Positions 12,291-16,005 of a DNA stretch of 16,005 nt are shown here, one piece after another. The notes under the pieces are model-generated. The model searched no databases. It had not been told where the DNA came from and worked only from the letters and a program-made list of their open reading frames with translations. Each line of letters opens with the position of its first letter. Within the stretch, counting starts at the first letter, position 1. Source of the DNA: Candidatus Iainarchaeum sp. (lineage in GTDB: Archaea > Iainarchaeota > Iainarchaeia > Iainarchaeales > DTGL01); the NCBI GenBank assembly GCA_017608575.1, contig JAFCFP010000022.1:1-16005 (forward strand), written 5' to 3'. The translations under genes and the position numbers were made by a program.

Positions 12291-14966
12291 ATGAATCCTG
12301 CTGGTTTAAAAAGGCTGTTCAACCCTGATTCCATTGCCGTGATTGGTGCAAGCAACACGCCGGGCAGCGTGGGGCTCTCACTGATGAAAAACCTTGTTGG
12401 CTCCGGCTACAACGGCACTATTTATCCCATAAACCCGAAGAGAAAAAACGTGATGGGAATCCATTGCTATAAGAACATAGGCGAGGTTCCTGAAAGAGTT
12501 GACCTTGCAATAATAGCAATTCCTGCAAGGGCCGTGCCAGGCGTTGTAAGAGACTGCATTGCCAAGGGCACGAAGTCGTTTGTTGTATTGAGTGCAGGGT
12601 TTGGTGAAATTGGCGAGGATGGCAAAAAAATTGAAAGAGAACTCAAGGGAGTAATTGACAAGAACAATGCAACCCTGCTTGGGCCAAACTGCCTTGGGTT
12701 TATCAGGCCAGATAACAAGCTCAACGCGAGTTTTGCAACAAGGAACGCGAAGCCTGGAAAAATTGCACTGGTTAGCCAGAGTGGCGCACTTTGCTCTGGC
12801 ATCCTTGACTGGGCTCTCAAGTGGGATGTTGGCTTTAAGTATTTTGTATCAGTTGGTGCAATGATGGACATAAACTTTTCTGACCTAATTGACTTCTTTT
12901 CCTCTGACCCAGAAGTGCAATCAATAGTTATTTACATGGAGTCCATAAAGAACGCGAGAAAGTTCATGAGCGCAACAAGGGAATTCGCGAGAAACAGGCC
13001 AATTATAGTAGCAAAGTCCGGAAAGTACAGCGCGAGTGCCAAGGCCGCGATTTCTCACACTGGCTCAATGGCTGGAAACACAGAGGTCTTTGACGCGGCA
13101 TTTGCCAGAAGCGGAATCATAAGAGTGGAGACAATCCAGGATATGTTTAATTGCAGCGAGGCAATTGCAAAACTGCCACTGCCAAGGGGAAAGCGGCTTG
13201 CAGTGCTGACAAACGCCGGCGGACCTGGAGTTATGGCAGCTGACGCGATAATAAAATACAAATGCGAACTCGCGGGGCTTTCCAAGAAAACAATGCGCGA
13301 GCTGGAGAAGGAAATGCCAATGCACTGGTCGAGAAACAACCCTGTTGACATTCTGGGTGACGCACTCGCTGACAGGTACAAAAAGGCATTGGAGATCGTT
13401 ATAAAAGACAACAACATTGATGGCCTTATTGTGCTGTTTTCCCCACAGGCTGTTTCACAATCACTTGAAACCGCTAAAGCAGTTGTGGAGGCAGCGAGGA
13501 ATTCCAGCAAACCAGTTTTGGTTTCCTGGATGGGGGAAAGCTTTGTTGAGCCAGCAAGGCAGTACTTTGCAAAAAACGGCATTCCAAGCTACAAGACTCC
13601 GGAGGAAGCGATAAGGGTTTTCCACTACCTTTACTCTTACTCTGAAAACCACTCTTTGCTCTACGAAACACCGAAAGAAATCCCCCTAAAAGTGAAAAAG
13701 GACAGCGCGCTCATAAAGAGGATTTTCGAATCATACAGGAAGAGCAAGAATGCAATTTTAAGCGAGAATGACTCAAAAAGGGTTCTGGCACAGTATGGCA
13801 TTCCAGTTAACAGGACAGTGATTGCAAGAACAGAAAAAGAGGCAGTGGCAGGAGCTAAAAAAATTGGCTTTCCTGTTGCAATGAAGATTTCATCGAGAAA
13901 AATCACCCACAAGAGCGATGTGGGCGGCATAGAATTAAACCTTTTAACCGAGGGCGCGGTTAAAAAGGCATTCAAGAACTTGAAAAAGAGAGTCAGGGAA
14001 AAAACAGGGCAGCCAATAGAGGGCGTGAGCATTCAGAGCATGGTTAAAGCAAGCGGTCCTGAGCTGATTATTGGAGCAAGCCGCGACCCCATTTTTGGCT
14101 CAGTTATCCTGTTCGGCGCAGGCGGCATTACAGTCGAGCTCTACAGGGACAAAGCAATTGCTCTTCCACCCTTAAACCAGACGCTGGCAAAGCGCTTGAT
14201 TGAAAACACGAAAGTCAGCAGGCTACTCAAGGGTTTCCGGGGCAAAAAAGCAAACATTGCAGAACTGGAAAGAATCCTGGTTCACTTTTCAAAGCTTCTT
14301 GTCGACTACCCCGAAATAAAGGAGGTTGACTTGAATCCAGTGATTCCCTCTGGTGAAGCATTTTTCGCTGTTGACGCCCGCATAATTCTTGACCTTGACT
14401 ACAACAAGAAAAAGAGCAAAAAGTTTGCTCACTTAGCAATCAGGCCATACCCGGAAGAGCTCACAAGCAAAAAAGTGCTCTCAGATGGAACAAAAGTAAA
14501 GCTCAGGGTAATCATGCCCGAGGACGAGGCAAGAATGCTTGAGCTGTTCAAGAGCTTTTCCCAGCACACCATCAGGCAGAGGTTCTTTCACATGGTGAAA
14601 GAGATGAACCACGAAACGCTTGCAAGGTATTGCTTTAATGACTATGACCGCGAGATAGCGATAGTGGGAGAGCTTGGAAGAGGCAAGAAAAGGAAACTGA
14701 TTGGGGTTGTCAGGCTAATGAAAGACTTTGCAAGCGAGTCAGCGGAGTTTGCTGTTGTTGTTACAGACGAATGGCAAAAAAAAGGGCTTGGCACTACAAT
14801 GGTAAAATATATTCAGAAGATTGCAAGAGAACGCGGAATAAAAAAAATCTGGGGGCATGTCCTCGTTGACAACACCGAGATGGTGAGCATCCTAAAAAAG
14901 GAAAAATTCTCTTTCTCCAAGCAGCCAGGAACAGGCATTTTCCATGTTGAAAAAGAGCTCGCCTGA
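12291..14966 (+). CDS. Fused acyl-CoA synthetase (ADP-forming) with C-terminal GNAT acetyltransferase
   Basis: The 891-aa chain joins three modules. Residues 1-465 are the alpha part: a CoA-binding Rossmann domain (IAVIGASNTPGSVG), succinyl-CoA-ligase-like domains (VSQSGALCSG) and the phosphohistidine segment A-I-S-H256-T-G-S-M-A-G. Residues 470-705 are the ATP-grasp beta part with T-H540-K-S-D-V-G-G-I, at the position of the second phosphate-carrying His of archaeal enzymes. Residues 735-891 are a GNAT fold with the acetyl-CoA loop Q829-K-K-G-L-G834. The synthetase reaction is acyl-CoA + ADP + Pi to acid + CoA + ATP, the archaeal way to make ATP from acetyl-CoA. The same architecture occurs in bacterial Pat-type protein lysine acetyltransferases, whose synthetase part is often thought inactive; here both histidines are kept. 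It has no operon partners; its codon use is richer in GC than the upstream genes. Confidence 0.9.
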   Translation: MNPAGLKRLFNPDSIAVIGASNTPGSVGLSLMKNLVGSGYNGTIYPINPKRKNVMGIHCYKNIGEVPERVDLAIIAIPARAVPGVVRDCIAKGTKSFVVLSAGFGEIGEDGKKIERELKGVIDKNNATLLGPNCLGFIRPDNKLNASFATRNAKPGKIALVSQSGALCSGILDWALKWDVGFKYFVSVGAMMDINFSDLIDFFSSDPEVQSIVIYMESIKNARKFMSATREFARNRPIIVAKSGKYSASAKAAISHTGSMAGNTEVFDAAFARSGIIRVETIQDMFNCSEAIAKLPLPRGKRLAVLTNAGGPGVMAADAIIKYKCELAGLSKKTMRELEKEMPMHWSRNNPVDILGDALADRYKKALEIVIKDNNIDGLIVLFSPQAVSQSLETAKAVVEAARNSSKPVLVSWMGESFVEPARQYFAKNGIPSYKTPEEAIRVFHYLYSYSENHSLLYETPKEIPLKVKKDSALIKRIFESYRKSKNAILSENDSKRVLAQYGIPVNRTVIARTEKEAVAGAKKIGFPVAMKISSRKITHKSDVGGIELNLLTEGAVKKAFKNLKKRVREKTGQPIEGVSIQSMVKASGPELIIGASRDPIFGSVILFGAGGITVELYRDKAIALPPLNQTLAKRLIENTKVSRLLKGFRGKKANIAELERILVHFSKLLVDYPEIKEVDLNPVIPSGEAFFAVDARIILDLDYNKKKSKKFAHLAIRPYPEELTSKKVLSDGTKVKLRVIMPEDEARMLELFKSFSQHTIRQRFFHMVKEMNHETLARYCFNDYDREIAIVGELGRGKKRKLIGVVRLMKDFASESAEFAVVVTDEWQKKGLGTTMVKYIQKIARERGIKKIWGHVLVDNTEMVSILKKEKFSFSKQPGTGIFHVEKELA

Positions 14967-15408
14967 CCAAAGCAGGAAAAAAGCCACTGAAAATGCCTTT
15001 AAAGCCAGGAAATTCACCCAATCTCTTCCCGCCATGCGTGAAAAAATACCTAAAAGTTCGCCCATTCAAAGGCAACAAAGAAAGCACTTTGTTTTTAGGC
15101 AACGGACAACACCAAAAACCTTGCTAATTCGCTTTATGCTAACATTTTGCAGATACAACTCTGCAACCTTGCTTTGCCTGGCCACAAATTCGACTTACCT
15201 GTGCAACAATTTGTGAAAAAAGGAGAAAAAGCTGGTGAAAAAACAGGAAAACTTCAAGGAAAACGTAAAAAAATTCTTGAAATTAGTGAAGATTTAGATA
15301 GAAACCTAGTCCTTAATTTTAACGGAAGACAGAACAATACCTTTATAATATTTTCCACTCTTTTAATTTTAGTTAAAACTGAAATTTGAGAAATTTGGAG
15401 GAATTGAA
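14967..15408 (+). other. Long intergenic region with weak small ORFs and RNA-like inverted repeats
   Basis: No convincing gene is seen. A 44-codon frame at 14993-15127 (MPLKPGNSPNLFPPCVKKYL start) has only a weak AGGA far upstream. A lysine-rich frame ending at 15389 (KKGEKAGEKTGKLQGKRKK) lacks an ATG. CCTAAAA (15049-15055) pairs with TTTTAGG (15093-15099), and ACAAAG (15075-15080) with CTTTGT (15087-15092) inside it, which could form a nested RNA structure. The TATA box of the next ORF is at 15342-15350. Confidence 0.4.
15342..15350 (+). promoter_or_regulatory. TATA box upstream of the 22-codon ORF
   Basis: TTTATAATA lies 59-67 nt before the ATG at 15409, giving a predicted leader of roughly 40 nt with the Shine-Dalgarno site near its end. 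Confidence 0.45.
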
Positions 15409-15477
15409 ATGTTGGAATTGCTAACATCCCTTTGGAAAAAAATTAAGGCTTTTTTTAGCCCTCCCAAGGACCTTTGA
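15409..15477 (+). CDS. 22-aa microprotein with a strong ribosome-binding site
   Basis: ATG at 15409 is preceded by GGAGG at 15397-15401 with ideal 7-nt spacing, the best ribosome-binding site in the right half of the window. The peptide begins MLELLTSLWKKIKAFF and ends in a Pro-Pro-Lys-Asp tail; plotted as a helix it is amphipathic, with Leu/Trp/Ile/Phe on one face and three to four lysines on the other, so it may lie on the membrane. The stop is 35 bp before the GbsR-type regulator's ATG, so it could be a leader peptide or a small membrane-active protein in the same unit. Reality rests on the ribosome-binding site and promoter alone. Confidence 0.45.
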   Translation: MLELLTSLWKKIKAFFSPPKDL

Positions 15478-15481
15478 ATTC

Positions 15482-15504
15482 GGTTAAATATCAACAATTG
15501 GGAG
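15482..15504 (+). promoter_or_regulatory. TATA-like element and ribosome-binding site of the regulator
   Basis: GGTTAAATATC (15482-15492) is TATA-like and GGGAG (15500-15504) lies 8 nt before the ATG at 15513. The ribosome-binding site decides for 15513 over an in-frame ATG at 15507. Transcripts starting from this TATA would be nearly leaderless, so translation may instead rely on the longer transcript from 15342. Confidence 0.4.
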
Positions 15505-15512
15505 TAATGACT

Positions 15513-16005
15513 ATGACCGAAATGAAGAAGATTAGGCAGGATTTCATTAACCATGTTGCTTTGATTGGAAAGCGCTGGGGTTTAGGCGAGCCCGCTGGCA
15601 AGGTATGGGGCTTGCTGTTGTTTGAGGAAAGCCCTTTGCCCCAACGCGAAATAGCCGAAAAATGCAATTACAGTTTGAGCTTGGTCAGTCCCAGTTTGAC
15701 TATTTTGCAGAAATTGGGCTTGATTGGCGTTGTTGAGAAAAGGGGCAGGGAAAAACTGTACAACGCCAAGACTTCTTTTTTGGAGGCTTTTGAAAAATTG
15801 TTCAAGAATTTTATGGAAATGGACATTGAGCCAATTATTGCAACACTTTCAAACGCTGAGGGTAAAGAAGGGAGGAAAAGAATTCAAACACTGATAAACG
15901 AATACAAAAAAATGCTATTGTTTTCACAGTTCTTTTCAGCCTTGATTAACGCAAAAAAAACACTGAGCCTTAAACAAGTGAAAAAACTTTTAAACAAAGG
16001 CGAAC
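15513..16005 (+). CDS. GbsR/MarR-type transcriptional regulator, 3' end off the window
   Basis: The visible 164 residues start MTEMKKIRQDFINHVALIGK and show the GbsR-type opening, in which a helix precedes RWGLGEPAGKVWGLLLF, then the winged helix-turn-helix: PLPQREIAEKCNYSLSLVSP as the HTH with recognition helix LVSPSLTILQKLGL, and a wing at VVEKRGREKLYN. This is the COG1510 pattern seen in Gram-positive GbsR and many archaeal regulators. The helical part after residue 85 is the dimerisation region. The reading frame is still open at the window end, so the gene is partial here. Its target is not known; autoregulation or control of the 22-codon ORF upstream is possible. Confidence 0.8.
   Translation, partial: MTEMKKIRQDFINHVALIGKRWGLGEPAGKVWGLLLFEESPLPQREIAEKCNYSLSLVSPSLTILQKLGLIGVVEKRGREKLYNAKTSFLEAFEKLFKNFMEMDIEPIIATLSNAEGKEGRKRIQTLINEYKKMLLFSQFFSALINAKKTLSLKQVKKLLNKGE

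Noticed and set aside
12467..12871. 134-codon minus-strand frame opposite the acyl-CoA synthetase; likewise 13055-13582 and 13661-14032
   Set aside because: They are shadows of a strongly conserved gene with higher GC, where antisense frames stay open by codon bias.
14794..15102. 102-codon minus-strand frame at the end of the synthetase gene
   Set aside because: Most of it is antisense to the GNAT domain and it has no credible start.

Overview
The window looks archaeal, most likely from a small-genome lineage such as a DPANN archaeon; the lineage itself is inferred, not proven. The evidence is an archaeal-type RNase J-like beta-CASP nuclease, a fused ADP-forming acyl-CoA synthetase, a GbsR/MarR-type regulator, archaeal TATA boxes 25-50 nt upstream of starts, oligo-T terminators, and Shine-Dalgarno sites of the GGAGG/GGTG type. 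Much of the middle is AT-rich, with short genes, gene fragments and repeats. I found no rRNA, tRNA, CRISPR array or insertion sequence.

Layout. (1) 55-2758, minus strand: a tight three-gene operon (140-aa unknown, HhH DNA-glycosylase-like protein, RNase J-like nuclease; the last two overlap by ATGA), which looks like nucleic-acid processing or repair. (2) 3080-4135, minus: a solitary Mrr/PD-(D/E)xK restriction-type endonuclease with a probably leaderless promoter. (3) 4371-10873, plus: an accessory-looking stretch holding an unknown 256-aa protein with an in-frame TAG near its 5' end, a coupled 55-aa ORF, a PH-like/SHOCT protein, a decayed membrane gene, two lipoproteins (Cys-rich with a Thr/Pro linker; beta-propeller), a solitary HEPN-like protein and a tiny HExxH membrane protease. 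(4) 10889-11719, minus: a membrane-anchored exported protein, divergent from a small Cys-rich membrane ORF. (5) 12291-14966, plus: an 891-aa acyl-CoA synthetase (ADP-forming) with alpha, beta/ATP-grasp and GNAT modules in one chain. (6) 15409-16005, plus: a 22-codon ORF with an excellent ribosome-binding site, just upstream of a GbsR-family regulator that runs off the window.

The most interesting structure is mosaic. A ~100-bp promoter/leader module occurs twice: at 8171 it drives a lipoprotein, while at 5439 it ends in an orphan start codon followed at once by a stop. A T-rich terminator-like module (5362 and 9596) and a 37-bp direct repeat (9503 and 9575) sit at neighbouring gene borders. 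At 10311, minus strand, there is a 14-codon remnant of a second RNase J-like gene, whose protein N-terminus matches the intact one at 55-1449 but whose codons have diverged. Together these suggest a region where accessory genes are swapped between repeated regulatory borders. I see no classical multi-gene defence system, but an Mrr nuclease, a HEPN protein and several unknown small genes lie within 7 kb of each other.
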